Source: Lusitaniella coriacea LEGE 07157 (GTDB lineage Bacteria; Cyanobacteriota; Cyanobacteriia; Cyanobacteriales; Spirulinaceae). Taken from it: a stretch of 64,000 nucleotides of DNA. The number at the start of each line of letters is the position of its first letter. Position 1 is the first letter of the stretch. Shown here one piece after another: positions 44,144 through 52,503 of this stretch. The translations under genes were made by a program, and so were the position numbers. The stretch covers positions 1-64,000 of the forward strand of contig NZ_JADEWZ010000022.1 in the NCBI RefSeq assembly GCF_015207425.1, given 5' to 3'. The notes beneath the pieces were generated by a model that was not told the DNA's origin, made no database searches, and worked only from the letters and a program-made list of their open reading frames with translations.

Positions 44144-45067
44144 TTACAACCTTGGTTCTTCCCCTTCCCCATCTGAAAACAGCTCCAGTTGGTAGGTTTC
44201 GGCAGATTCAACCTTCTTTTCGGGTAAACATAGCTCTTGAGCAACCGTCTCAACCTCTGGCTCCTCCTCCGCCATTCCCTCAGCCATCTCTGCTATCCTC
44301 CGCAACCGAGGATCGATCTCCCCCTTTCTCAAGCGAAGCTGTAAAATCGGGGTTGCCCAGACCTCCCACATCTCATCAGACAAGGTATTTCCGTGTCGCA
44401 CCCGAGCAGGAATGCCTAACAGCGACAGTTGCAGGTATGTGGCGTGAAAGCAGGTACGGCTAATATCCGTTGCCTCCACAAACACCATCTGGGATGGCTC
44501 AAACCCTAACGCTTCAATGTGCTTGCAGGTTTCAATCACCATCCCGCCAAAACCGCAGGCTGGCTCGCAGAGTGAGAGATGGCCTTTCTCCGCAATGGCT
44601 TGTCCGATGAACTCTTTATCAAGAGACATCTTTGCCATCAACGTAGAGAGATGGTGCGGTGTAAAAAACTCTCCTCGCCGTTGCTTCTCGCTGCTCCCCG
44701 TTAGCTCTAACGCTTCGTACAGCTCTCCCAAAAAGTCGCTGTGCGTCTCAGATAAAGCCATCTGCACGATGCCCAGCATCTCAGAGAAAACCGTCAAGCC
44801 TTCTCGCTTGTACTTCAGCACGAATTCCATATACCGGGCTTCAAGCTCCTCGTACTTGGCATCCTTGGGCAAAATGCCCTGATTGCAGGGAGTTTGATGC
44901 AGGCAAATCGCTGCCACTTCAACCCAATCCTGGAACACGGTGGAATCGCTGCGGCGGTGACACAGCTTGTCAAACCGCTGGCGAAAGTCGCGTTGTAACT
45001 TCTCATTCAAAACCTTTTCACCCAACTCAACGTTGAGTCGGATAACTGAGGGGAGAGGAGTAGTCAA
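44144..45067 (-). CDS. N6-adenine DNA methylase-like protein
   Basis: The 307-residue protein has an HsdM-like core. SSEKQRRGEFFTPHHLSTLM matches the X motif that precedes SAM binding, and LCEPACGFGGMVIETCKHIE is motif I. ATDISRTCFHATYLQLSLLG and GNTLS follow. The classical motif IV (N/D/S-P-P-Y/F) is not present; the usual place reads WEVWATP. This pattern occurs in plasmid and conjugative-element methylase-like proteins, whose activity is unclear. A TTG is used as start. No restriction subunit lies nearby. It could modify plasmid DNA for anti-restriction (inference). Confidence 0.75.
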   Translation of the reverse strand: MTTPLPSVIRLNVELGEKVLNEKLQRDFRQRFDKLCHRRSDSTVFQDWVEVAAICLHQTPCNQGILPKDAKYEELEARYMEFVLKYKREGLTVFSEMLGIVQMALSETHSDFLGELYEALELTGSSEKQRRGEFFTPHHLSTLMAKMSLDKEFIGQAIAEKGHLSLCEPACGFGGMVIETCKHIEALGFEPSQMVFVEATDISRTCFHATYLQLSLLGIPARVRHGNTLSDEMWEVWATPILQLRLRKGEIDPRLRRIAEMAEGMAEEEPEVETVAQELCLPEKKVESAETYQLELFSDGEGEEPRL

Positions 45068-45088
45068 ATTGGGAGTTCTAGGGGATGC

Positions 45089-45325
45089 TTGCGCCTTTTA
45101 TTTCGGTTGAAGGTGTTTGATGAGGCTTTAATCGATGGTAAAGAACTCTCTGTGTGGGAAGTGTTCATTCCCACGCGGCGGGGTTGGAAGCGCGCACAGA
45201 CGGGGAAAATCTACGACCGGAAATGGTTGGAAGAGAAAAAAGCAAAAGAAAAAAAAGCGTTCGTCGCCTTAGTTGTTGCTGCTTTCTCGGTGGTTTGTGT
45301 TTATCTCTGGTATCGGGGAACATGA
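45089..45325 (+). CDS. Small protein with a C-terminal membrane anchor
   Basis: A 78-residue frame starts at a TTG with GGGGA upstream. It has a soluble, basic first half (VWEVFIPTRRGWKRAQTGKI), a lysine-rich helix and a C-terminal membrane segment (about 57-75, AFVALVVAAFSVVCVYLWY). It directly precedes the Argonaute fusion on the same strand with 74 bases between, so it could belong to the same system. Family unknown. Confidence 0.5.
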   Translation: MRLLFRLKVFDEALIDGKELSVWEVFIPTRRGWKRAQTGKIYDRKWLEEKKAKEKKAFVALVVAAFSVVCVYLWYRGT

Positions 45326-45399
45326 CGAACTGATAACTGATACAGTTTCCTATAGGGGCTAGTATGGATCGATAGGTACATAGAGAAAAGACTTACAAG

Positions 45400-48300
45400 T
45401 TGATGCCGCGACCATCTCCTCGTCACGTTTTTGATAATCCTCAATCTGAATGGTCTTTCCTAACTCAAGAAAAGGATGATAACTTTGAGGGACAGCATTT
45501 TGATCGCAAAGAAGCTGGGCGTTCACAAGGTAGTACAGCCATTAACAAAAAAACTCTTGATGGCATAAAAGAACACATCATCAAGACAGTTTCTGCATTT
45601 GCTAACAGCAGTATTGAAGGTGGAGTACTCGTTCTTGGAATTTCCTCTTCTGGAGAGGTTCTGGGCATCGATCATCTTACTGAAGCGCAACGCAATTCAA
45701 TTACTGATTTAAACACACTTCTTCGTACTCATGCGGCTGAAGTTAAATGTTACCCCTGCCAAGATGCAAACGATGTAGATAAAACGCTCTGCTTCATTTA
45801 TTCGGCATACCTTCCGAATGCCATATGTGAGACACCAGAAAGCAATCCGAAGGCATGGGTTAGGAATGGCTCTCAATCATTATTAATGAGTCAGGAAGTG
45901 AGAGAGCAGGTTCGGCTTCGGAAGGGACTGCTAGATATTGACAGCAAGCCTTGGTGTCCGTTTGCTGCGGACGATCTTGATGCCGAAGTGATCAAAGAAT
46001 TCAGGCGCGTTTTCTGTCCCGAATCGGCCAGAGAGTTCTCAGACGAGCGACTTCTATATGAAGCAGGAGCAATCGTTAAGAATAACGGAGAATATTGGTT
46101 TACGCTACCGGGACTTCTGTTCTTTGCATCAAATCCACAACGAGTTATCTCGCACGCTTATCTTCGACTTTTGAAGTTTGTCGTTCCATCAAGCCAGTTT
46201 CGGAGTCGTGGCTCACCTTCGTTCGATAGAGACTTTCGAGGCTCAATCACTAAACAAATTCGTGCTGCACGAACCTTTCTCCGAGAGGCTGCTTTTTTTC
46301 ATCGATTACAGTATCGGAAACCAGATGGGGGATTTGCCGAACAGCCAGAACTTCCGGCTATTGCGGTTGATGAGGCTATTGTCAATGCAGTTGCCCACCG
46401 TGACTATCACACAGGAAACCCCATTTGTTGCGAACATTATACTGATGCGTTCGTTGTTAAGAATCCTGGTCGCATTCAACAACAAAATATCGATTTACCA
46501 GACAGGTTTAGTCTTGGCGAAATGCAGCTTGATTCGATGCCCCGCAACCGCAAGTTGATTGAATGGCTTCGCCTCATGAAAGACCCGGAGGGTAAAGCAT
46601 TCGTCCAGGTTCTCAGCGAAGGAACAAAAAGGATGGCAAAGGAGATGACCGTGCTAAATCTACCAGCACCCTCGGTCGTACTCCGTGATAACGAAACAAT
46701 CCTCAAATTAGAAAGCGAGGCTGAAAAGCGCAAGGCTGCTTTCCTTGCCAGCGTCCAGGTTCCGAAGACAGAATTCATGAACGTTTATCCGCTCACCGTG
46801 CTGAAAGGAAACGGTTTTGCAACAAGAGATGAAATTCATCTTCGACTGGGTGAACTTACCAAAGCTTTGCGGGATTCGTTAGTTGCTCATAACTGGTACA
46901 TCGACCGCTCTTCCTTCAGTCGGATAGTTGCCCATCGAAAAGGCATAGACTTGCAAATTCCATCAGCAGTAAGAGAGGTAATCCACTTTTATCCGGCATA
47001 TTGCCTTCAAATTCATGAGATGTTGGGTCAAGTCTATATCTCAGTCGATTACACCTGCCTGGTCTTAAATGTACTCAGAGCCAACGAGGTCAGTCGGCAT
47101 ATCCAGTTGGAAGAATTGAAGGGGCAAGGCTGTGTTGCACAATTGGAATCCTGGCGAACCGGAAGAATTGTGATGGCTGATGCCGAATGGGTGATTGTTC
47201 ACTTTTTCGACAATGAAGAGGAAAAAAAAGTACTGCTGAATCAGGTTATCCCTAGGCTGTCACTTGCACAAATTGAGACTATTCTACAGAACCGAAATAT
47301 TTCTTTCGATCTTCACGGAGTAATAAAGAAAAATAGTCTTGCTGCCGAAACGGGTGCTGCCCGTAAGCGGGCTGAGAAAATTCAGACAACAGCAGCGCAG
47401 TTATCTGATGACATATTTCAGATCGTATTCGGCGAGTTTATTGTCCAAATGGGAAAGAATGCTGTGGCTCTTTCCGAGATTGAGCCAAGGTCGGAATCAA
47501 CCTTTCACGTCGAACGTCTCAGTGAACCAGCCGTAGAATTCAGAGATCGCCACAAACTACCAGATGTACGGGAAGGAATTACGAAATATGGCTCCTACGA
47601 CAACGATCCGCATGACATTGAACTTATCCCCATTTGCCTTGAAACACAACGACAGCCAATGAATTCGCTCATTGCTCGACTAAAGGATGGTAAATACAAA
47701 TATCGTGGAGCAGAGCGAACATTTTCCACTCGCTTCAGCTATCCAACAATTGTTACGACTGATAGCCTTGAAAGTATCGACCGAGAGGTCGAACGTCTTC
47801 TATCGGAACATCCCGACTGGTGTGGAAACCCTCGTTTAAATCGCTTGTTTTTAATTTATACACCAAAAAAAGGCTACTCAACAGATGATGAAACTTCACC
47901 TTACTTTGTCGTGAAAAGGAGGTTATTGGAGGCAGGTATTCCCTGCCAAATGGTCGATACCAAAACTATTAACAACCCAGACTGGAAAGATTTGAACCTT
48001 TCGTTAAATATTATTGCAAAGTGTGGTGTGACTCCCTGGGTTTTGCCTGAGAACATTCCCGATGCTGACTTCTTTGTAGGTCTTTCGTACACGCAATCAA
48101 GGGACGGGCAGAAAATTCTGGGTTTCGCTAACGTCTTCAACAGCTATGGTAAGTGGGAGTTCTACGCTGGCAATACAACAGCATTTGATGCTCGAAAACG
48201 CAGTGAATATCTTTCTAATTTGGCGCACTCTACCCTCCAGCGCCTAAAACATGAGCAATCACTCCCGGCAGGGGCAAACTTAGTGTTCCATCATTCAGTA

Positions 48301-48783
48301 CGCATATCTAAGGAAGACTATAAGGCTATTCTCTCTGGTGTCCGAAACGTAGCATCTGATGCTTCAGTTTCGTTCGTTTGGGTGAATAGTCACAATAATT
48401 TCCGCCTCTTCGATTCAAAGGTGGAAACAGACGGAAGTATCCAACGGGGAAGTTTTGTACCGATCTCCCGTCGTCGATTGCTGTTGTCAACTACTGGTTC
48501 TAACGTCTATCGAAAAGCTTTGGGAACACCTCGACCTCTTGAAGTTTCCGCAGACCATTACCGACCTGATAGCACAGAACCTGTGGGATGCGATTCTAGG
48601 TCTCTGGCGCTTCAGGTACTCAGCTTAACGAAGCTCAATTGGGCATCGACAGATTCTTTTACAGCAGAGCCAATAACGATCAAGTATGCACGTAATATAG
48701 CCTATTTGACTGCGGCATTCCTTCGTCAACATGAACCCTTTCAACTACACCCGGTCTTAGAGAGGACTCCGTGGTTTGTGTAG
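45400..48783 (+). CDS. Schlafen/AlbA_2 - GHKL-like - Argonaute (PIWI) fusion protein
   Basis: One 1127-residue frame joins three modules. (1) Residues about 28-175 form an AlbA_2 (Schlafen-type) domain: EGQHFDRKEAG at 30-40, SAFANSSIEGGVLVLGIS and AWVRNGSQS. (2) Residues about 190-430 match HATPase_c_4: VDEAIVNAVAHRDYHTG at 323-339, VVKNPGRI, MPRNRKLIEWL. (3) About 460-1127 is Argonaute-like: a middle region (YPAYCLQIHEMLGQVYISVD), then MID with Y835, K839, Q850 and K874, the exact i, +4, +11, +24 spacing of the 5'-guide-binding motif, then PIWI. Catalytic aspartates are lost: S896 stands where IGFD-type proteins have D, and S966 (HHS) where RDG is usual. It is thus a likely guide-binding, non-slicing Argonaute whose effector would be the AlbA_2/ATPase part (inference). 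Confidence 0.85.
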   Translation: MMPRPSPRHVFDNPQSEWSFLTQEKDDNFEGQHFDRKEAGRSQGSTAINKKTLDGIKEHIIKTVSAFANSSIEGGVLVLGISSSGEVLGIDHLTEAQRNSITDLNTLLRTHAAEVKCYPCQDANDVDKTLCFIYSAYLPNAICETPESNPKAWVRNGSQSLLMSQEVREQVRLRKGLLDIDSKPWCPFAADDLDAEVIKEFRRVFCPESAREFSDERLLYEAGAIVKNNGEYWFTLPGLLFFASNPQRVISHAYLRLLKFVVPSSQFRSRGSPSFDRDFRGSITKQIRAARTFLREAAFFHRLQYRKPDGGFAEQPELPAIAVDEAIVNAVAHRDYHTGNPICCEHYTDAFVVKNPGRIQQQNIDLPDRFSLGEMQLDSMPRNRKLIEWLRLMKDPEGKAFVQVLSEGTKRMAKEMTVLNLPAPSVVLRDNETILKLESEAEKRKAAFLASVQVPKTEFMNVYPLTVLKGNGFATRDEIHLRLGELTKALRDSLVAHNWYIDRSSFSRIVAHRKGIDLQIPSAVREVIHFYPAYCLQIHEMLGQVYISVDYTCLVLNVLRANEVSRHIQLEELKGQGCVAQLESWRTGRIVMADAEWVIVHFFDNEEEKKVLLNQVIPRLSLAQIETILQNRNISFDLHGVIKKNSLAAETGAARKRAEKIQTTAAQLSDDIFQIVFGEFIVQMGKNAVALSEIEPRSESTFHVERLSEPAVEFRDRHKLPDVREGITKYGSYDNDPHDIELIPICLETQRQPMNSLIARLKDGKYKYRGAERTFSTRFSYPTIVTTDSLESIDREVERLLSEHPDWCGNPRLNRLFLIYTPKKGYSTDDETSPYFVVKRRLLEAGIPCQMVDTKTINNPDWKDLNLSLNIIAKCGVTPWVLPENIPDADFFVGLSYTQSRDGQKILGFANVFNSYGKWEFYAGNTTAFDARKRSEYLSNLAHSTLQRLKHEQSLPAGANLVFHHSVRISKEDYKAILSGVRNVASDASVSFVWVNSHNNFRLFDSKVETDGSIQRGSFVPISRRRLLLSTTGSNVYRKALGTPRPLEVSADHYRPDSTEPVGCDSRSLALQVLSLTKLNWASTDSFTAEPITIKYARNIAYLTAAFLRQHEPFQLHPVLERTPWFV

Positions 48784-48909
48784 TTGAGATATTTGATTCT
48801 TTTCCCTCTCAAACTCCCTCTCTAATTGTCGGTCTTAGTTTAATGTCTGACCATAGCAGAACAGCCTATTCTCCCAATCAGAAAACCCACACTCAAAAAG
48901 AAGGTCATC

Positions 48910-49749
48910 ATGAAGAGCGAAGTGATGGAATACTTTAGACTCGAACAATTTCTCGATGACCTCGGCTATTTTGAAACCCAAGAGAGCCAAAATCTACGCG
49001 AAGAACTCACAAAAGCCATTCATCACGGGCGTTTAATTGCCCTATCCGGGGAGGTCGGTTGTGGGAAAACCACAATCCTCCAACGCCTTCAAAAGGAGTT
49101 ACGCCAAGGGCAAGAGGTTCTCATTGCCCGTTCCTTGGCACTGGAGAAAGACCGCGTAGACTTGGCAACCTTAATTAGTGCGTTGTTCTACGATCTTGCT
49201 CCAGAAAAAGAATGGAAAATTCCCACTCCAGTCGAACAACAAAAACAACAACTTCTCGCTCTGATACAAAAACATCGCAAACCCGCTGCCCTCTTCGTTG
49301 ACGATGCTCATGACTTGCCCCCCTCGACTTTAGTTGCTCTCAAGGGCTTGATTGAGTTTGTTCGTCTCAATGGAGAAACGCTTTCCGTCGTTCTGGCAGG
49401 TCATCCTCAGCTCGAAAACGCTCTGCGTCATCCCCACATCAAAGAATTTGGCACTCCCACCAATATCTTTACTTTGAATGGCAGGGGCAATTCTCAAAAA
49501 CAGTACATTGAGTGGGTTTTAACCGAAGCGACCTGCTCAAAATCCCAACCAACTGACCTTCTGAGTGAGGAAGCCCTGACTCTTCTTGCCGAGAGGCTTT
49601 CAACACCATTGCAAGTTCAATATTATTTGACTCTGGCTTTTGAAGAGGCTTATCGAGTGGGGCAAAAGCCCGTCACTTTAGAGATCGTCTCGGCAATTTT
49701 CAAGTCAGACAACCATCCATTCAACTTAGTTCATTCTCTCCCTATCTGA
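48910..49749 (+). CDS. ExeA/TniB-like AAA ATPase
   Basis: The 279-residue protein has an N-terminal motif MEYFRLEQFLDDLGYFETQE typical of ExeA/TniB-like ATPases, Walker A LSGEVGCGKTT (about residues 47-57), Walker B ALFVDDAHDL and a sensor-like VVLAGHPQLENAL. Such ATPases work with transposases (target choice) or in secretion; none of those partners is present here. It follows the Argonaute fusion by 126 bases on the same strand. It could be a partner or simply a neighbour; no transposase ends are seen. Confidence 0.78.
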   Translation: MKSEVMEYFRLEQFLDDLGYFETQESQNLREELTKAIHHGRLIALSGEVGCGKTTILQRLQKELRQGQEVLIARSLALEKDRVDLATLISALFYDLAPEKEWKIPTPVEQQKQQLLALIQKHRKPAALFVDDAHDLPPSTLVALKGLIEFVRLNGETLSVVLAGHPQLENALRHPHIKEFGTPTNIFTLNGRGNSQKQYIEWVLTEATCSKSQPTDLLSEEALTLLAERLSTPLQVQYYLTLAFEEAYRVGQKPVTLEIVSAIFKSDNHPFNLVHSLPI

Positions 49750-49772
49750 GACAGAAGGTTATGTGGTGCAGA

Positions 49773-50786
49773 TTACTCAACCTCTTCGAGAAGCCGAGCG
49801 ATCTGTTCGGGCGCTGGAAGCTCCCCTTGCAGTTCCTGGGGTAGGGTAGAGACGATCCGGTAGGTTGAAACTCCAATCGGTTTGTCTGAATTGTTGAGCG
49901 CGTATTCGACAATCGTTTTGTCCTTTGACTTACAGAGAATAATCCCAATCGACGGGTTTTCATCTTCTAAGCGAACGTGGTCGTTCAGTACAGCAAGGTA
50001 AAACTGCATCTTGCCCACGTACTCCGGCTGAAACTGACCCACTTTGAGTTCGATGGCAATTAAGCATCTCAATCGCCGATGGTAGAGCATTAGGTCGATG
50101 AAGAATTCTCGATCTCCCACCTCCACCCGATACTGGCTCCCCACGAAGGCAAACATCCCTCCCATCTGCCGCAGGAAGGTATCGACCTTTCCCAACAGAG
50201 CGCGTTCGAGTTCTCGCTCGCTGTGTTCCTCTCCAAGTTCTAGGAAATCGAAGGTGTATTCATCGCGCACCGCCAGCTTCGCCTGGTTTTGAAGATGCTC
50301 TGGGAGCGTTTTGGCAAAGTTGGTTTGGTTGAGCAACGTCTTCTCATAGCTCTGGTTCTCAATCTGGTGAATGAGGACGTTTTTTGTCCACCCGTACTTT
50401 CGGGTCATTCGGATATAGAATTCCCGCTCCAGGTCGTTCTTACACTTGCTCAAAATAACCTGGTTGTGAGTCCAGCCAATTTCTGTCACCAATGGTGACA
50501 GTTTTTCATGAGCGTGATAAGCAAGGTAAAAATCGCGCATTCGCCAGATGTTACGAGCTGAAAACCCTGCAACGCCAGGAAACTCAATTTGAAGATCGCG
50601 GGCAAGTTGCTCGACAATCCCCTTCCCCCAGGTTTTCCCTTCCTGGCGGGAGACAATAATTTTCCCAATATCCCAATAGAGCGCGATTAGCTCGTGGTTG
50701 ACAGCTCGCAGTGCTTCGTACTGTGCTGAGCGGATTCGTTGTTTAATCTCGCCTAGGAGTGTGCTGTATGTCTCAATGTCCTCCAC
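49773..50786 (-). CDS. YhcG/DUF1016 family PD-(D/E)XK nuclease (third copy)
   Basis: I use the GTG at 50786, which has AGGAG five bases upstream; the frame opens 6 bases earlier at another GTG. The product is about 337 residues. The N-terminal domain has ALRAVNHELIALYWDIGKII, GFSARNIWRMRDFYLAYHAH and EIGWTHNQVILSKC; the nuclease core has REFFIDLMLYHRRLRCLIAI followed by ELKVGQF, giving the D...E-x-K motif. It is closest in style to the copy at 3085-4143 but diverges in many positions. It converges on the ExeA-like gene. Confidence 0.87.
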   Translation of the reverse strand: MEDIETYSTLLGEIKQRIRSAQYEALRAVNHELIALYWDIGKIIVSRQEGKTWGKGIVEQLARDLQIEFPGVAGFSARNIWRMRDFYLAYHAHEKLSPLVTEIGWTHNQVILSKCKNDLEREFYIRMTRKYGWTKNVLIHQIENQSYEKTLLNQTNFAKTLPEHLQNQAKLAVRDEYTFDFLELGEEHSERELERALLGKVDTFLRQMGGMFAFVGSQYRVEVGDREFFIDLMLYHRRLRCLIAIELKVGQFQPEYVGKMQFYLAVLNDHVRLEDENPSIGIILCKSKDKTIVEYALNNSDKPIGVSTYRIVSTLPQELQGELPAPEQIARLLEEVE

Positions 50787-50817
50787 CGTCACTCCTTTGA
50801 TAGTCGTGCGTTCCGTC

Positions 50818-51040
50818 AGCTTACAGTATTTAGCTCAACATATAGCAAAAGGCTGGAGCGAAAAACAACTGCGCCATTGCCTCCACTTTTCCAAAACCTT
50901 TCCAGACGAGCAAATTGTCTCCGCACTGCGGAGACAATAAAGCTGGACGCACATCAAAACACTCATCTACATCGACGATTTACTCAAACGAGATTTCTAC
51001 ATTGAAATGTGTTGCCTGGAGCAACGGTTCCCTTTGTCCT
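50818..51040 (+). pseudogene. Relic of a fourth DUF1016 protein
   Basis: On the plus strand the frame reads LQYLAQHIAKGWSEKQLRHC, LHFSKTFPDEQIVSALRRQ, an in-frame TAA (50938-50940), then SWTHIKTLIYIDDLLKRDFY and IEMCCLEQR. Both halves are clear pieces of the N-terminal DUF1016 domain (compare LSWTH and KRDFYIEM patterns), with one point change turning a leucine into a stop. The nuclease half is missing. Confidence 0.75.
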
Positions 51041-51077
51041 GCATGATTTGCTGACCAGAAATCGTTGAGATGAGTCA

Positions 51078-51329
51078 CTAACCCTCAACTCGAACGTAAT
51101 TTCGCTTCTCCCTCCGCTTGGCAACCACTTCAAACAGTGTCTCAGCATCGGCATAACTCTCACAAACCGTCTCTTTCATTCCCCACTTGCCCGATTTGAC
51201 CCCTCGCCAATGCCGCAACACCACCCAACTGCCAAACAAATCTTGCTTCACCTCGCACCAATAAACGCGCTCTCCCCGCCGCCACTCAGCCGACTTCCAC
51301 AGCTTAAACTGATAGGCAATCCTCCCCAT
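51078..51329 (-). CDS. WGR-like small protein
   Basis: An 83-residue protein with the pattern RVYWCEVKQDLFGSWVVLRH, then WRGVKSGKWGMKETVCESYA and a C-terminal helix with KRREKRNYV, which resembles WGR domains that bind nucleic acid in PARPs and in plasmid proteins. Its start codon overlaps the final base of the KfrA-like gene, so the two are co-expressed. Confidence 0.65.
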   Translation of the reverse strand: MGRIAYQFKLWKSAEWRRGERVYWCEVKQDLFGSWVVLRHWRGVKSGKWGMKETVCESYADAETLFEVVAKRREKRNYVRVEG

Positions 51330-52342
51330 TACGAACTCTTCGTCGAACGCTTACTCTGACGTTTCTTCGATTCCTCAGCACGAGAGCGCACCTCCTCTCT
51401 TAACGCCTCCACCTGCACCTCCAACTGCCGCGCTTTCTCCTCCGCCGTCGCAGCCCTTCCTTCCTTCTCCACCAGCCGCCCGTGAAGCGTTCTCACCTCC
51501 TCTTCCAATTTCCCCCGCTGACTGCGCTCGTCATCCCGCTGTACCTTCATCTCCCCAAACTGCACCTTGAGTGCAGCAGATTCCTTGGATAATTGCATTT
51601 CGAGACCGCGCACCCGCTCAAACTCCTTCTGAAGTTCCCCATACTGCCCCTCAAGCGCCCCATACCGCGCCGTTTCTCCCTCCAGTACCCGTTCGAGTTC
51701 TGCCACTTTCGCCTCACTCCGCCCATACTGCTCGGCTTTCTCCGCCACCTTCGCCTCAAGCCGCGCATTCTGCTCTTCTCGCTGTGATAACTGCTTGGCA
51801 AGCTCCCCAGACTGACCGTTTAACGCCTCATGCTCCCCCACCAATGCCTTGTACTTCTGCTCCAGCGCATCGAACTGCTCGCGCACTCCAGAAAATTCCT
51901 CTCTCGCTTGCTTGAGGTCTTCTCCCGCCCGAGTCGCTCGTTCCTGCTCGGCTTTCACCAGTTCTGAAGAGGATTCTGCCAACTCCTGGGTTCTCTCGGC
52001 AACCAACTGCTCCACTAACTCAGAGAGCGAGACTCCTAAAGACCGCACTAACTCCGAAATGGCTTCCTCTACTTGAGGAATAACGGTTTCCTCCTCCTCA
52101 TTTTCAATCGACTCTCCACCCTTCACCGCCTCGTAGACCGTTCGATATCGCTCGAACTTCGCCTCAACGTCTTCACCCCCTTCAAAGGCATTCCACAGCT
52201 CTGCCCATTTCTGTGCCGTGCCACGAGAGCCAATTCCCCCGCACCGCAGCCAGAGGGTATTGGAGTTGACCTCTTGGTTCTCCTGGGAGAGTTCCAGAGC
52301 GGCAGAGAAGGCAATTTTGGCGGTTAATCGTTGTTGAGGCAT
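51329..52342 (-). CDS. kfrA: KfrA-like plasmid DNA-binding coiled-coil protein
   Basis: The 337-residue protein has an N-terminal DNA-binding-type region (residues 1-60, LTAKIAFSAALELSQENQEV, then IGSRGTAQKWAELWNAFEGG) and a coiled coil from about residue 85 to 325, very rich in E, Q and A. This is the KfrA layout: a histone-like plasmid protein that autoregulates and helps stability. A strong inverted repeat (52349-52392) covers the region just upstream of its ATG and is the likely operator. Confidence 0.78.
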   Translation of the reverse strand: MPQQRLTAKIAFSAALELSQENQEVNSNTLWLRCGGIGSRGTAQKWAELWNAFEGGEDVEAKFERYRTVYEAVKGGESIENEEEETVIPQVEEAISELVRSLGVSLSELVEQLVAERTQELAESSSELVKAEQERATRAGEDLKQAREEFSGVREQFDALEQKYKALVGEHEALNGQSGELAKQLSQREEQNARLEAKVAEKAEQYGRSEAKVAELERVLEGETARYGALEGQYGELQKEFERVRGLEMQLSKESAALKVQFGEMKVQRDDERSQRGKLEEEVRTLHGRLVEKEGRAATAEEKARQLEVQVEALREEVRSRAEESKKRQSKRSTKSS

Positions 52343-52348
52343 CAGAAT

Positions 52349-52392
52349 ATACTTATACGATATATTTATTTGTATTTATATCGTATAAGTAT
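52349..52392. promoter_or_regulatory. 16-bp inverted repeat, likely KfrA operator
   Basis: ATACTTATACGATATA (52349-52364) and its exact reverse complement (52377-52392) are separated by 12 bases. The left arm begins seven bases upstream of the KfrA-like start codon and covers the translation start region. Position and symmetry fit autoregulation. The rest of the gap to 52503 holds a heptamer repeat. Confidence 0.7.
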
Positions 52393-52503
52393 CATATTTG
52401 TTGTGTCTTGTACAATTGCCTTATTGTCGATAAATTCTCTTATTTACAATAAGATGGGGATGAGGGCAGGAGGTAGGGGGCAGATGGCAGAAGGAGGGAG
52501 AAA

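Noticed and set aside
48910-49749. Tn7/Tn5053-type transposon including the ExeA/TniB-like gene
   Set aside because: No transposase (TniA/TnsB) gene and no terminal inverted repeats seen nearby.
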